Source: Paramarasmius palmivorus (Eukaryota > Basidiomycota > Agaricomycetes > Agaricales > Marasmiaceae). From it: a DNA stretch of 64,000 bases. The stretch is taken from NCBI GenBank assembly GCA_037176845.1, contig JAYKXP010000006.1:1105322-1169321 (forward strand). The letters run 5' to 3'. Both the position numbers and the translations under genes were made by a program. The notes below the pieces were generated by a model. It searched no databases, was not told the DNA's origin, and worked only from the letters and a program-made list of their open reading frames with translations. Shown here in pieces: positions 51,065-63,348 of the stretch (its first letter is position 1; each line of letters opens with the position of its first letter).

Positions 51065-51784
51065 AGCAGTGGCGATTAGGCAGGAGGTGTCTTGCATGCG
51101 ATTTGCGACAACTTACACCATTCATGTGAATATTTCGTCTTGCGCATCTATTCGCCTTTACAGCATTGCAGATAAAAGGAACGGATCTCTACGAATGGGA
51201 ATGACTATTAGCAGGTTACTCCCATATTGCAACTCCGTTCGTCCTCCACCCCACGCCACTCCGTGGATTGTACATATCTTGTGGTCCGCGTCCACTCTTT
51301 TCAGACTACTCCCCTGCATCCCAAGTCATTGAAGGCGTCGACTTCTTGGATACCCACTTGATGGCTGAATACTTTCAAGTTTCAATCATCCGCCGCTTAC
51401 ACCTTCTCACCTCTCCCTATAATGACGATTCCTCGCTGCTCTAAATTTCACCGTGCCATATTTGATGACCCCATATCCGCTTTCGTCTTCTTCACTTCAC
51501 CACTTGGCATCGTATGCGCTATTCGTTTGTTCTTGTCCAGCCGTCGTACTTGTTCCTTTTCGACCCTTTCGACCTCTTTCTTGGAATAGTTAATTGTGTA
51601 CATACTAAAGGATCTTCGTCGCTGTACGTTTACTGCAATACAACATATCGTTGGAACATATTTAGTTGCTTAGTTGCTACTGAGATATTGATGCTCGAGT
51701 ATGTACTCGAGTCTACATAAGACATCGTGAGACCACGTGAGAACCCAATCGCTGTTTTTTCGAATTCCCATTTCCAATCGCAGA
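51065..51784. other. Intergenic region upstream of the capping triphosphatase
   Basis: About 720 nt holding the 3' region of the NPF-motif gene and the promoter of the RNA triphosphatase gene. Open frames here are short and unsupported. Confidence 0.45.
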
Positions 51785-52949
51785 ATGCCAGACTTTACAG
51801 AAGGACCACCTCATAAACGAGCGCGACATACGCAAGAAAACGGCCATTCGAATTCGATGCCTCTTCCTCCACTTTCTCTTTCTATTCTCGGGGTAGAACC
51901 TCTGGACGAATTCATAAAAGAAATCGCGGATTTCATTCATCATATGATCACGGTCAAGGCAGCGGATGCACCACCTGGAGCTGCGATTGAAGTCGAAGCG
52001 AAAATTGGATTGTTGAAAGAGAAGGAAAGAGGGGGACAGAGATTGCATCTACCGCTTCTTGTCGAGACGAGTATGTGTGTGATGGTATTTCTCTTCCTTC
52101 AATAAGAGGTGCTAATCCGCCCCCTGCTAGTTCTCCAGCCAGACTCTGTCGAGTGCCGCTTTGAATCTAATATGACTGTTGTATGTTCGCTTCCCATACT
52201 CTGTACGAGTCTTTGCAGTCACCTTACGCGTTGTTCTATTCCGTTGAAAGCATCAACACAAACATTTCAATGGTCTTCTCAACAAGCTCAAGGTATCTTC
52301 CTCACAGCCGGGATACGCATCGAGTAGTCCCATGGATTATAATCATCTATACCTCGTCGATTCGTTCTATTCGGACAATGCCTCTCGGGACAAAATTCGT
52401 GTAACTAGAGACGAAAAGTCGGGGCAAGTTGTGGAGACCATACGAAAAGTCAGGCTGGGAGACCTGAATATCTACAGCCCGAAGAGAGCGGCGGATTGGA
52501 GAGTTAGTGTTAATCTAGAAATCCCAGGTATGTCTCTTTGCTCCAATGCCATTCGACCAAGGAGTCTTATGAGTTATAAAGTTTCCATGCCAACCGGGCA
52601 GGCGCTGTACTCAAGAAGAAAGGATAGGATGAGTTATTCACATGAAGAGTTTACGATAGATTTAACGCAAGTGAATTCAAGTTCCGGTGGTGGTGGTGGT
52701 GGTGGTGGTGGGGTGAGTGAGGCATCTTCGTTTATTAATATTGCTGGCTTACATCGATTCAAGTCGGAGATCTTGCATGAATTGGAGATAGAGATCACTC
52801 GACCGGAACTGTTGGCGTACACAGCTGCTCGACGGGGAGATCCCAACGTCTCCGAACATGAAAGGAGTGCATTTGATGAACTTATTCGTGCGTTTGTGAA
52901 CAACGCCCGGATATTGGTGAGAAATGCTATGAACGAAGGATGGCATTGA
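51785..52949 (+). CDS. mRNA 5'-triphosphatase, capping enzyme beta subunit (Cet1 type)
   Basis: Removes the gamma phosphate of nascent mRNA 5' ends in the nucleus, the first step of capping. The metal-dependent tunnel fold of fungal Cet1 is shown by motif A (AAIEVEAKIG), motif B (SRRKDRMSY) and motif C (LHELEIEI), plus the strand HLYLVDSFYSDNASRDKIRVT. Exons 51785-52070, 52131-52180, 52251-52527 and 52582-52949 give 326 residues. The third exon restores HFNGLLNKLK, expected before the tunnel. The intron 52528-52581 is 54 nt, in frame and stop-free; the junction EIPVSMP is the more family-like choice. A nine-glycine run sits between motifs B and C. Confidence 0.9.
52686..52712 (+). repeat. (GGT)n coding microsatellite
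   Basis: A run of GGT codons ending GGG, coding nine glycines in the RNA triphosphatase, at a surface loop between the conserved motifs. Length polymorphism is likely. Confidence 0.85.
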
Positions 52950-53206
52950 TACGATTGTGCAGAATGTAGATACCACCAGCATCTGTAATTTTTTGAAGCC
53001 ATCTAATTCTTGTATGTCATTGCAGGTCAAACATACTGATGGCGACTACTTCAGTGATCGACCTTACCTTTTCACGTACTTATTGGGCACAAAGGCGTGA
53101 CTGAGCGGTGATATTCATTCTATTGATATAGGAGACCACTGGGCCTTACGAACAAATCGAAATCCAACATACTAAAAACAATGTCTGACAGCGGAACGAG
53201 CCTCGC

Positions 53207-53470
53207 TCAACGAGAATAGGCTTGATCAAAGCCAACGAAAAGCGGGTCATGAGGCTTCATATCGATGTTGCGGGCACCAAAGGAGCCGTCAGCGTTGAGA
53301 ATCAAACGAGACGCGCTGGCGGCTCTAGTAGTAGTAGGAGTATGGGCTCGCCGTCAAGTTCAGTCCACGCTTCAAGTCGTCCAGAGAATCATAATGGGTA
53401 GTAAGGTGTAATGAGGACTGATTTGAAGTCAGCGGAAGTGATCAAAGAGAAGAACCTTTACTCACTTTTC
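53207..53470 (-). CDS. Possible small protein (about 48 aa)
   Basis: Weak candidate. A terminal exon ending at 53207 reads SRLILNADGSFGARNIDMKP and then DPLFVGFDQAYSR, which looks like real protein. An upstream ATG near 53469 (MKT) followed by a GTGAGT donor could join to it in frame through an intron of about 115 nt. The opposite strand is also open over part of this region, so chance cannot be excluded. It lies head-to-head with the Rad60-like gene. Confidence 0.3.
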
Positions 53471-53608
53471 ATGCATTTACGCGTCCGAGCGTCCCCACCT
53501 TCAAGGTTCTGGTTCACGCTGAGGAGGGCTCCGGAAGCGTGGTGGTGGCACGCGTGACCGTGAGCGACATTCCCAAAATTGGACTTAATTCCCACGCTCA
53601 CAACTCTA

Positions 53609-55364
53609 ATGTCTTCTTCCACGCGCCCTAAACCTCGTCCTCGACCAGTAAAATCAGCAAATGCTGCAGCAGGCTCTTCTTCATCAACGGCTGCCAGTAG
53701 ACCTACAGAGGTCAAAGACGATGATGATATGTTCATTCGGCAGCCCCGGAAAGACGAGTCAACCTGGGACAGGATAAAGAAGATCAATAAAGGTTGGGTC
53801 TTTGGTTTTTGGACCATTTCCACATATTCACGTGTTGATTTTTAGAACCCATCAAGTCAAAGACGGTAGCTGACAGTGACAGTGAGGAAGAGGAGGATTC
53901 CCCGCGTCGAAAAGGGAAGAAGAGGAAGCATAACGACAAGTCATCAGGTTGGCAGAACCAGAAGAATCTAGAGCGGTGCGTATTGAACATCACTAAAACT
54001 CGATGGTTGATGTTTAACTGTATTTTATTCTCAGGTATCTGTCTGAAGATTTATCCGACAATGATTCAGACATTCAAATACTCGAGGATTCAGGAGGTAC
54101 TCAAAACGGCCATAAGAGGAAGCGCGAGACACAACGACAGCGCAGCCGGTCGCGGTCTATCACACCTCCACCAGAACTCTCAAATGCGCATCTCCAAACG
54201 ATGAGAGAGGTCGTCAGGTTGGTCAGCGGTTTAAACTTGGAGAAACTCAGGCTAATGAGTTTGATATTCAGACAGACAGTTGGTGAAGCACCTCGTGCTG
54301 CATCACCCACCAGTTCAGACAATGGCGTATCTGACGACGATGACGACACGAATCTACTCCCAGAATTAGCGAACATTCGTCGCAACTTCCGGGCTCAGTC
54401 GAGAGGAGCATCCCAGTCGCGTCTAGGCTCCTCGCCACCTCCCACATTCGTTGCCGGAAGGAATGGCAGTGAAGAGACAGTCATGGTGACTGTCAAATGG
54501 CAGCCACATCCTCTGAATCCGAACGGTAATAAGGATCCAATCATCTACAAGATCCGTAGGGTGAGCAGATCTCCACTCAATACGCGCACTTCTAATGGCC
54601 AAAATGGTAGAACGAGGGCTTCCGGGACCTGTTTGAGTCAGCTGCCGAGGATTTCCAAGTCTTGTCAGAAAACTTGATCTTAACTTATCGTGGAAACCGT
54701 TTCTTTTCGTCTGTCTCTCCTGCTAGCTTGCATATGTTCCACGAGGCAGAAGTCAGTGAGTAATATTTACCTGTGCATTTTCCCCATAACTTAAGGTTCT
54801 TTCTCAGCGGCCTGTGACCTTAAGACTTACGATTACATCCGAAAGAGTAGGACTACATACGAACGCAGACCCGCAATCTCCCCGGTTAAATCCTTAGCCA
54901 GGCCTACATCAGTACCCTCGATCGATGCGATAGAAATCACCTCTGACAGCGACGACGCCGTTAGCCTTGCACCAATCAATGAGCTAAATGACAGCGACGA
55001 CGACGAACCCGCAAATATACCCGCATCTCAGGAACCTGCCCCAGTAGAGAGTGCTGGAGATACCATCAAGCTGACTATCCGGTCGGGCATGACCTCGAAG
55101 GATGTCACTCTTACTGTACGCACGACTGCCAAATGTGGGGCTATCGTCAAAGCTTTCTTGAAGAAGGCCGGTCTGGAAAGCAATTATCCTGCATTCATGA
55201 GCGGGCAGATGGAACCGTCACCTTCTGGGAAGAAGCCAAAGAAGGCTGCGGTGCCACCAAAGATCCCGATGCTCTGCTTAGACGGAGACAAGATTGGAAA
55301 TAATGAGGAGATTGGAAGTCTTGATCTGGAGGATGGAGATATGGTGGAAGTAGTTGGTTTGTGA
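53609..55364 (+). CDS. Rad60/Esc2/NIP45-type protein with SUMO-like domains
   Basis: Family members recruit Ubc9 and cooperate with Smc5-Smc6 in genome stability. A basic, Ser-rich, disordered N-terminal part with DSDSEEEED-type acidic clusters leads into a first SUMO-like domain (VMVTVKWQPHPLN to ILTYRGNRFFSSVSPASLHM) and an acidic linker with a SUMO-interaction-like IEITSDSDD. The C-terminal Rad60 SUMO-like domain follows (IKLTIRSGMTSKDVTLTVRT, ending LEDGDMVEVVGL). It lacks the C-terminal GG needed for conjugation, as expected. Six exons (53609-53792, 53846-53975, 54035-54217, 54272-54560, 54611-54755, 54808-55364) give 495 residues. Confidence 0.88.
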
Positions 55365-55920
55365 TGCTTTGAACCTTATGTCGCCCCCGATGTCTTTTGT
55401 TGCTCGTTATCATTATTTCGTCTTCTTTCACTACAACACTACTGTACCCTCAATATCAGTCTCTGTACCTATAAGATACACTATGACAGCGCTATGATCA
55501 CTCAGCTGAGAAATTTGCTCGTGCGAAACATCTCCAAATCGCCTTTTGCCTTTCAACTTCTTCTCAGGACTGCTCGGACTGCACACTCTCCACAAACGTC
55601 GAACACAAGTGGCGTCTCTATTTTCTCAACCGAACTCGTATGCATGATGGTGTCCATATCCCGCTACTTCTCCACGACTTACCCCGTTCTGGTCTCGCTA
55701 TATCCCTTTGTACCCTCGTGTCACCACTGTATCTTCATTCGACGATGCTAGGACTTTTTCGGCACCATGACTCGTATCGGCTTTCTAGCCTTTGACCAGT
55801 GGAACTACAAGAAGTCGCAATGCGAAAGCAACAAGGCCCTCGATTAACCCCCAGCTACAATCACCCCGGAATCCAGTCCTTCTAAAGTAACAATTTCGAT
55901 ATCAACAGTCTTACTTCAAC
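55365..55920. other. Intergenic region after the Rad60-like gene
   Basis: About 550 nt, CT-rich in places. No supported gene; a frame at 55494-55751 shows no domain. Confidence 0.45.
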
Positions 55921-57260
55921 ATGGTCAACCTAGGGGACATTGGGCCCCTTCATCTCGAAACCGCCTTCAACATTTCCGTGTGCTACGAACATGTAGCATG
56001 GGACATGATCTTCTATTCACTAGCGGGGAAACTGTACGTCGACGACGCCGGCCAAGTCTTTGGGAAAGATCATAGAGTACCGGTAGTGGGTTCGAATGTG
56101 GTCGGCCGAAGCAGATATTATGATCGCTCGTTCTGGCACGAACACCTTGAAAGAGAAGTCGTCCCAGAATACAGCCACTGCCCCTACTTGGCCAAGCTGG
56201 ATACCAATATTCGAAAAGTTGACGATACTCACTTTGAACCGGTCTCACTTTGACTGGAACAGAGTGTCGTCATCTGTCGACCTTGGACCATCTATCGTTT
56301 CTGTCGTTCAAAGGATGCGCGATTCTCGACAGAGGTGAGGCGGCCCTAGACCTCCAGACTTTTCAGTACGGCTTCGACTTGACGATCATGTCCGCTGATG
56401 GCCCGCAGCTTATAACGCGTGCGATTATCCAGTACCTCGCTATCTACAACCCAGTTGCTTTAGTCATGTTCATCAGCTACTTCGCAGACTCAGGCCTCCC
56501 TATGCTCATTGGGCTCACCGTTCGCTTACATGGTGCGGTCGTATGTAATTTTGACGGTTTATTCCACCTTTTGCAAGATTGCCCGAAGCTTCAGTCACTA
56601 AATATTAATTGCGACTCCCAAACACGTTGTGCGGCTCCTCCGGACCCTCTTCCTTTGAGTTACCTTCTCCAACTTCACCATCTTTCGGGACCCTCCTGCC
56701 TTGTGGCACTTCTCGTAAGCGGTCGACCTATCGGAAGCACATATATCCAGCCTACTCTCCCTTATGATCCAGCTGGAGATGACTTGGGACTTTCCCTGGC
56801 CCCGGAGCCAAGCAGTCTTCGGCAGAAGTCGAATCTCTTAGGCTTCCATCAGCGCCGGACAACTTTGCTCGATGGACCTATCGAAACGAGGAATCTTTTC
56901 GACCGCATTTGGTACGAGCGATTTTTCTATCAAAGCTGTAACAATACTGATATGCCTGTAGTTTTGGGTGCTTTGGATTCTCAAGCTTGCTGCTGGGATC
57001 ACACTTCTACCGCAAAGCTTGGTGTAGTTAATCGTTTTCGTAGTGTGCGACTAAGTATACCATACCAAACTCAAGACAACCTCACCCAGAAGAAGAAAAT
57101 GTTATTGCTCTGTCGAGTGAGAGTTATCCAAACCTTCAGGCCGAACTCAGAGTTGTCACCAGGAGGTTATAGATTACAGCGGCCTGTAACGATAGCTACC
57201 ATTAAACAAGGACTGTACCTAGAATCTAGGGCGCTTGATTTTGGCGCCCGGGTTACCTAA
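55921..57260 (+). pseudogene. F-box/LRR-like relic
   Basis: No continuous gene model works. Fragments in three frames follow one another: 55921-56253 (starts MVNLGDIGPLHLE), a short LRR-like piece FEKLTILTLNRSHF near 56195-56235 in another frame, and a long frame 56250-57260 without an in-frame ATG at its head. The long frame has LRR-like and agaric F-box-family features (CPKLQSLNINC, LHHLSGPSCLVALLVSGRPI). I read this as the decayed C-terminal half of a mushroom F-box/LRR gene; a heavily spliced live gene is the alternative. Confidence 0.45.
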
Positions 57261-57324
57261 GCACAAATGAACGCAGCAACGAGGTTACTTATTGTCGTCT
57301 TCCATACACATACCGCATGCAACG

Positions 57325-59155
57325 ATGAGCTCAAGTCGTCGTTCGTCAATCGACTCCGCCAGCGATGGGTCGGAAGGTATCAACGCACTCGACTCGACTT
57401 CTCATCTTGTTCTTGTTCACGACGACGATGAGGACGACAACCTTTTCGACTTTGACGAAGGCGGGGACGAAGAAATGGATTCCCAGCTTCACTCGGCAGG
57501 TCCAATGCGCAACCCTTATCACCAACTCTGTCTTTCTCTATCTTCTTTCGCCGTTTTGAAGCTTGGTTCAATGTTATTGCCCAATGTGGGGAATACCTCT
57601 GAAAATCGGCCTTCCTTCTCTATTCCTTCTCTCTTCTATCGGGTTTTGCTCGTCAAATATGGTTCATGCTATCCCGGCATATTCGTAAAGATGACATGTT
57701 GGACGTCGTCGTCGATGTGTTTACACGATCTCGTAGGAGGACGATGAAGAGAAGACGAAAGTGATCCGAGGCATCGTTCTGACCGGAACGGGGCTTTTGA
57801 GGATCCTGCTGGCCATCGTTTATCTACGCGGTACGTAGTCCTATATATCTGCAATGCTAACTTGACTTCTAATGGATACTCCAATGATTGAATAGTTGCC
57901 GTGGCCTTGTTGGTTCCATTGCTGACCGACGATCTTCCGACTGTTACTCCAACTGTATTGTCTTTCATCATAGGGTCTTCCTATTCCCCTTTCTGCTTTG
58001 GACGGTCCCTTGCTTCGAGGACTGTGGTTTATCGACATGGCTATCGATAGCTGCTTACATCTTATGGTTCATATCAGTCGTTTATGCACACTCAAAAGGG
58101 GTTCTGAAAGTGAGCGAGAGCTGGTTGAAATTCTGGGCACACTATGGCAAGGAATTAGTGAGTATAATCCAAGCTTTCAGCTACAAATGATGTGACTTTT
58201 GGGATCTAGCTACAATTGCCTTCACGTTCACCACCTCCAACACACTAGCGTTGTATGCATCTTTGAAAGCAAGCATGCAGCCTAGCGCTTCTGCGGTGCA
58301 GAAACGCCGTTATCTCGTTCTTATTAGGTTTCTATCAACACTCTCTGTAGCGCTAGCTGTCTTAGTTGCGCGATACCTCTCTCATCGTTTTTTGCCGCAT
58401 TTCAAATCGTTTACAAACTGTCAGTGCGAGTTCTGTCAACTCTTCAACCAATAACGTCTGATTCCTTTAACCCTAGCAGAAGAATCCGGCTTTGCGAATT
58501 AGGCCCTTCATTATGTTCCCCTTGCTGTGACTCTCGTCACCGGGATCCCATCCATCCTCGCCACCGCCCCAAATTCCCTACTCCTGAACGTTTCAGAGGA
58601 AGAAAATTCATACCGTTCACCGTATCTTGACGTTTTTGGCTGTGGTACTCCTCGCTTTTTGTACCAGTCAAGGTATCTGGTATTTTTAGCGACATCTTGC
58701 TGAGTTGCGCTCTGTTTGCTACCTATTGCTACACTGGTATGAGTGCATCAATACTCTCAAACCGCATGGCAACGAACTAACAAATGTTGTCCTCAGCACT
58801 GCTTCATATCATCAACCACTTCTTCCGTGCGGACCACTGTCGGTTAGTTATGCCCACCAATCCATCTACACCGAACCATCATCTCCTTCAACTTGCCTGC
58901 CGTTGACGAACCCCAGTCCTCCATTCACGATCCTTTATTGTCAGCGGAAAGAGAAAAGCGCTACAAAGGAAGCAATGGCAGCGGAGAATAATTTGGGACC
59001 TGGGTGTGTGGATATTACTGCTTCCTGTCGGAGGGCGGTGGGTATTGTGCTATGGGGCATTAGGGACAATGACTGGAAGATGGTTGAACCACCGCAAGTC
59101 GGTGTTGAGATGCGGCTGTACATGTATCTATGATTTTCTTTCAGCTGTAATTAGG
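57325..59155 (+). pseudogene. Frameshifted multi-pass membrane protein gene
   Basis: A Ser/Asp-rich cytosolic N-terminus (MSSSRRSSIDSASDGSEG) is followed by hydrophobic segments in changing frames: NSVFLYLLSPF then LKLGSMLLPNVG, then FSLLSGFARQIWFMLSRHIR, then VIRGIVLTGTGLLRILLAI, AYILWFISVVYAHS, then ELVEILGTLWQGI and IAFTFTTSNTLALYASLK, and near the end WDLGVWILLLPVGGRW. Each switch needs a 1-2 nt change, often at homopolymers (TTTT near 57556, AAAAGGGG near 58096), while some introns (57832-57895, 58157-58210) remain intact. Five or more breaks mean the gene is dead unless the assembly is locally poor. The family is a basidiomycete membrane protein I cannot name. Confidence 0.65.
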
Positions 59156-61137
59156 CATTCATAGCTGTCCAGGGGACGGTTTTTCCCTCACATAATTCGC
59201 ACTCCTGCGCGGACCTTATCCCTTTTTCTTGATTATCTGTCCCATGTACTTATTACCGAACAACCTCAATCGAATACGATAGAAATACTAAACAATATTC
59301 AGGAAACGCTGAGAATACCGCAAACGTCGTGACGTCACAGTTACAGTTACAGTCCATCATGAACTATTTTTGGAGTGCTTCCCCCCGATACCAAAGCACA
59401 CGAAACTCTTTCATGCCTTATCGCGACCCCCAAATTCCAAGGCTCAGGAATGATCAAATACATTACTGGAGAACGTATGCCCCATTCTGAGCCGCCATTC
59501 GTCCACCTTAAAATCTCTCCTAGGAAACTAGCCAACATCATCAAGAGTGACAAGGTCGCAAAAAAGGATTATCTGTCGTAGATGTCCCGGGACGAAGGGA
59601 CGACGATTTCGAAGGGTTGCAACATCTCAAGGGCGCACTCAATAAGCCTTCAAAGAGATTTCCTTATGCATGTGGACGAACTAGTGAAAGACACAAAGGA
59701 CGTTGCCGTTGGGTGGGTTTTTCATTGTACGCTATCTCAAGTTCGGTGAGCGATCTGTATGATAATATATAAGAGAAGGATGCGTGTTCAATGAGAGTGG
59801 GTAGAGGTCCAAAGGTGCTCGTGTATGTCGTCAAGGAATTGTCTTCAAGAATGTACCGACATCGATTAATCCTTTTGCACAAAACAGATATATCAGGTCA
59901 GACGCGACCAAACGTTCTTGACGAGGGAGCGGAAGTCGCCAACGGAAGTGATGGTACTTTCGCGCGGGATGGGTTCTCGCCAGTTCCAAGTGAAATACAA
60001 AGTACGTTGCTAGCCATCTTCATATTTCTTTTGCCATCACTGACGACCTTTGGTAAGCCTCTGCAGGAGGACGATCCAGCTCTTCTATAGAGAACTGGGA
60101 CAAGGAGATGTTTGGGCTTCGGAGTGGCATTAAAGCACCAGGTTGATACCTCACGCAAATCGCCAGAGTGTACTGTCGATTTACTGTTGATTTTTCAGGT
60201 CCAGCATCGTCATTCTTCATTCAATACACGTTTGGGGGAACTTTCAATGATTTGTTGCACACTTTCTGGCGTTCGTCTGCGATTTGTTTTTGGCATAGGT
60301 GCCTGTATTTCGTGTGATTCTTTGGTTAATGCTTTTAATGACGAGAAAGACCGGGTATAAAGACGCACATGAACCCATAGAAACCACTACAAATGTAGCT
60401 GCGAACCAATGTCCTGCTGTGATTGGAGCTAGCGTAGTGTATCTAGTCAATAACGAGCTGGAAAGATAAAAACACACACTAGACCACCAACAGACATTCC
60501 TCGAATAAAGCCATCCCAGCACCACTAGCTATCCAGTCAAAAGGCTGTTGCGAGCGAGCACATGGTACCTGTCCCAGATGTTTTGACGGTCTATAAGAGG
60601 TATTTTAGCGTCTCGTTGATTAGGCATGTAAGAATCAAGTGCACCTCTACAGCATCATGAGCTATTTGCCCGTTATAATGGGGAGCATTCTTCGCTCTGA
60701 TTGGTCGGCAGAAGGGGATTGTTATTTGTGCCAGGGACGGGATGGACATCGCAGTCGGAGACGCAAGAATGGCGCACGGACCGCTCCGAAGTAGGAGAAG
60801 GAGAGTGACGTCGTCGTCCGAGACTCGAGAGGCACACCTCAAAATTTTAACAGTATATATCTCATGTTAGGCACTAGTGATTACAATAACCCTGTTAACT
60901 ATTCCTCTCCTCGTTTCGCTTGTATCTACGCCCCACAGCTGGTTCCAGTAGAGCCTCTAACGTCCTCTTGAGTCGTGTGCTAAAACATCTCAGCCGTGCG
61001 ACCACTCTCTATCGTGTATTGTTTGAGAGATCCAATCCATCCAGCGGATCGTAGAGACCAGCATTCTCAAACGTCCGTCATCACCAGCTGCAAAGAATGT
61101 ATTCGCTGTCGGATGTGTACACTGTTACCCTACTGAA
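59156..61137. other. Region without a recognisable gene
   Basis: About 2 kb with short frames only. The frame at 59791-60090 has a hydrophobic end but no domain. No transposon features seen. May include further decayed coding sequence that I could not identify. Confidence 0.4.
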
Positions 61138-61650
61138 TCAAAATTTGATCAGCTGGAATAAATTCAACACAGACACAGAATAACCACAGATCCAAGTCGA
61201 TAGATCCACCCCGCCTACATGCCCTCTTAAAATGGGTTCTTGTAGGTGTTGTCTCTGGATGTCGTCGTCGAAACGAAAACGGAGATCGTAGGTACACAAC
61301 TGTCAGTTTATCAGGCTCAGAGACAGCGAGGTGAACCGAAAAATGAGAGCAACATACCTCTCCGTCCATCCGACCTACTAATATCTCCCATTTCGGTTGG
61401 GCAACAGGACTTAGATATATAGAGGCGTGCTCTTGGACACCGGAGGTAGCCTCAAGGCATCAGGGCTTCGAACTGTTATACGCAAATCAAAACGCGAAAT
61501 TTGACCTTTCCACATCCTGCATAGATGATATCCTATGGATACCACATTTATCTCTGGTACTAAAGAGGACACAAGGAAGATGGACGTACCTCTTCGATAT
61601 TTGCAGAGAGGAGAAAACGTCGCTTCCGGTGTGTAACTCCCTGATGCCAT
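61138..61650 (-). CDS. Unrecognised small gene with an 11-nt exon (108 aa)
   Basis: Four exons, 61590-61650, 61506-61516 (11 nt), 61358-61450 and 61138-61299, all with GT-AG introns of 55-73 nt, join in phase to 108 residues. The middle reads as folded protein: GVQEHASIYLSPVAQPKWEI followed by LVGRMDGELCTYDLRFRFDD and LRGHVGGVDLSTW. No family recognised. The true start may lie further upstream on the minus strand, where frames beginning near 62356 (MTSSSRPSAHSHYSD) are open. It stands in a block of decaying genes but shows no break itself. Confidence 0.45.
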
Positions 61651-63348
61651 GTCGAATATCTCAGTTTTTATTTGGTGAATTGATGTGAATTAGCTCTTTT
61701 TGCTGCTCAAGGGACGTGTGCTGAAGAGGGAAGGATTGTGGAGCATCGCACATCGTGAACTGAGGGTAATGTGATTATTGTCGTTCGGCTAGAGATGGGG
61801 GTGTTTGTTAGACTAGTTTGAGAGAATGAATTGTTGGATTTTGCACCTTGGTTCATGGAGAGATTGCACGGAAAATTCGCGATTGTTGGTCCGTAGAAGC
61901 ATGTTGCACTAAGGTTTCTTTAGAGGGATGGGGTAGGAAAAGCAGCCGAATACGAACATGGCAGAGATTTTCTGACAGGGAGATGTGACGGAACAGCTTT
62001 TCGCGACAGTCAATAAAGTTCAAAACTTGATGCATAGATGGCCTCACCTCGCCATGGGGGTGGTGTTGATCTCCGACAAGACTTCTACAGGGGATTGCTC
62101 CAAACGTCTGTGGTGGGGTCGATATACGAGTATAGCCACCCTTGATTGTCCCCTATGAACCGGATCGGTCTGTTTCCCCCAGTCGTTCAGAGTACTGTGT
62201 AGCATTGTCGAGAGAGCTAACGAAAGCTGTCGTGCTAGCGCCAATATCGAAGGCGTTGGTGCTAGGTTTAGGTTCAGTTGACAACATGGAGGTATGTTCT
62301 ATCATTCTGAGGTCACTGTAATGCGAATGAGCCGAGGGTCGACTTGACGAGGTCATGACAAGACGAACTGTTCTGCTTTCGACTCTTTCCGCGTAACTCA
62401 GGCAAAGTTTGAGGTGTCTATGTGCTCTTCGCCACTTTTGTTAGTATGATTTGCTTGTTTGCTGTCAGAAAACCTCGGACTCGTCACTCTCATCGCTCTT
62501 TCCTTCTTTCTGCATTTTACCCCGGCCATCTCCTACCACGATGACGAAACGTATTCGAAGTTGACACCCGTAACAGGTGCGCTGTTCTATAATCCCCGAC
62601 ACGTTTCAGTGAACTCTGATTTGTTGGCTGCCTTGGGACTGAGGAGGAAGGTGTAGAAGAGAGAAGAGAAGCTGCTTGAGAAACAGGGGAAATATCGATT
62701 CTTCACTGGATCCAGAAAAAAACCGGTAGATTTCGAGAGAAACTTCCGCCGGACATGACGGTCAAGCACACACGTATTGTACGTAAGTAAACCCTGACTA
62801 TGACTGGTTTGGAATCTGAGGGACCTTCGAATTGTCCCCAAGTACCAAGCTTCAGTTTGCAATGATAATCTTGAGCTTGAGCTTGAAGCTTGAAAGGTAT
62901 CACCGCTCTCCGATGAAAGGTTACTGACACAGAAGCAATATTGCGACTAAATTACGCGTTCTCAATGACACATTATACGCGTATCTGCCGGTACCCTCAC
63001 TCAACGACGGGTCGACTTGCGTGTACCTTCGGAAATTGCAGTACACGCCATAGAGCATGCGAAAAAAACGCGTCATCTTACAGTACTTACTTGGTTGAGG
63101 TCGATATTTCGTTGGGCAATAATACAAAAATCCAGGAGTTTTACCATATTATCTCTGCTTTCGAAGCCAGGGGTGTATTACACGTATTCTTGTGTAGAAA
63201 GGTCGAGAATAGCACCGTTCGACCGCAACGGAACTTGAAACGTGGGCTGCAGTCGGAATCCAGGGAACGAGTTATCTTTTTTCACGGAACCCCAGCAAAA
63301 AAAATCCCAGCCGCGACAGTGTTCACCCAATCCTGTTCATCAACCACC
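61651..63348. other. Region upstream of the porin copy
   Basis: No confident gene. A + strand frame at 62459-62656 starts with a hydrophobic stretch (LVTLIALSFFLHFTPAIS) resembling a signal peptide but is short. Minus-strand frames at 61853-62356 could be upstream exons of the small gene to the left. Confidence 0.35.

Noticed and set aside
53249..53401. 50-codon plus-strand frame (MRLHIDVAGTKG)
   Set aside because: Overlaps the minus-strand candidate, has no supporting signals, and is Ser-rich low complexity at its end.
59340..59780. Possible GTPase remnant (VVDVPGRRDDDFE resembles a G3 motif)
   Set aside because: No P-loop or other G motifs in any frame nearby.
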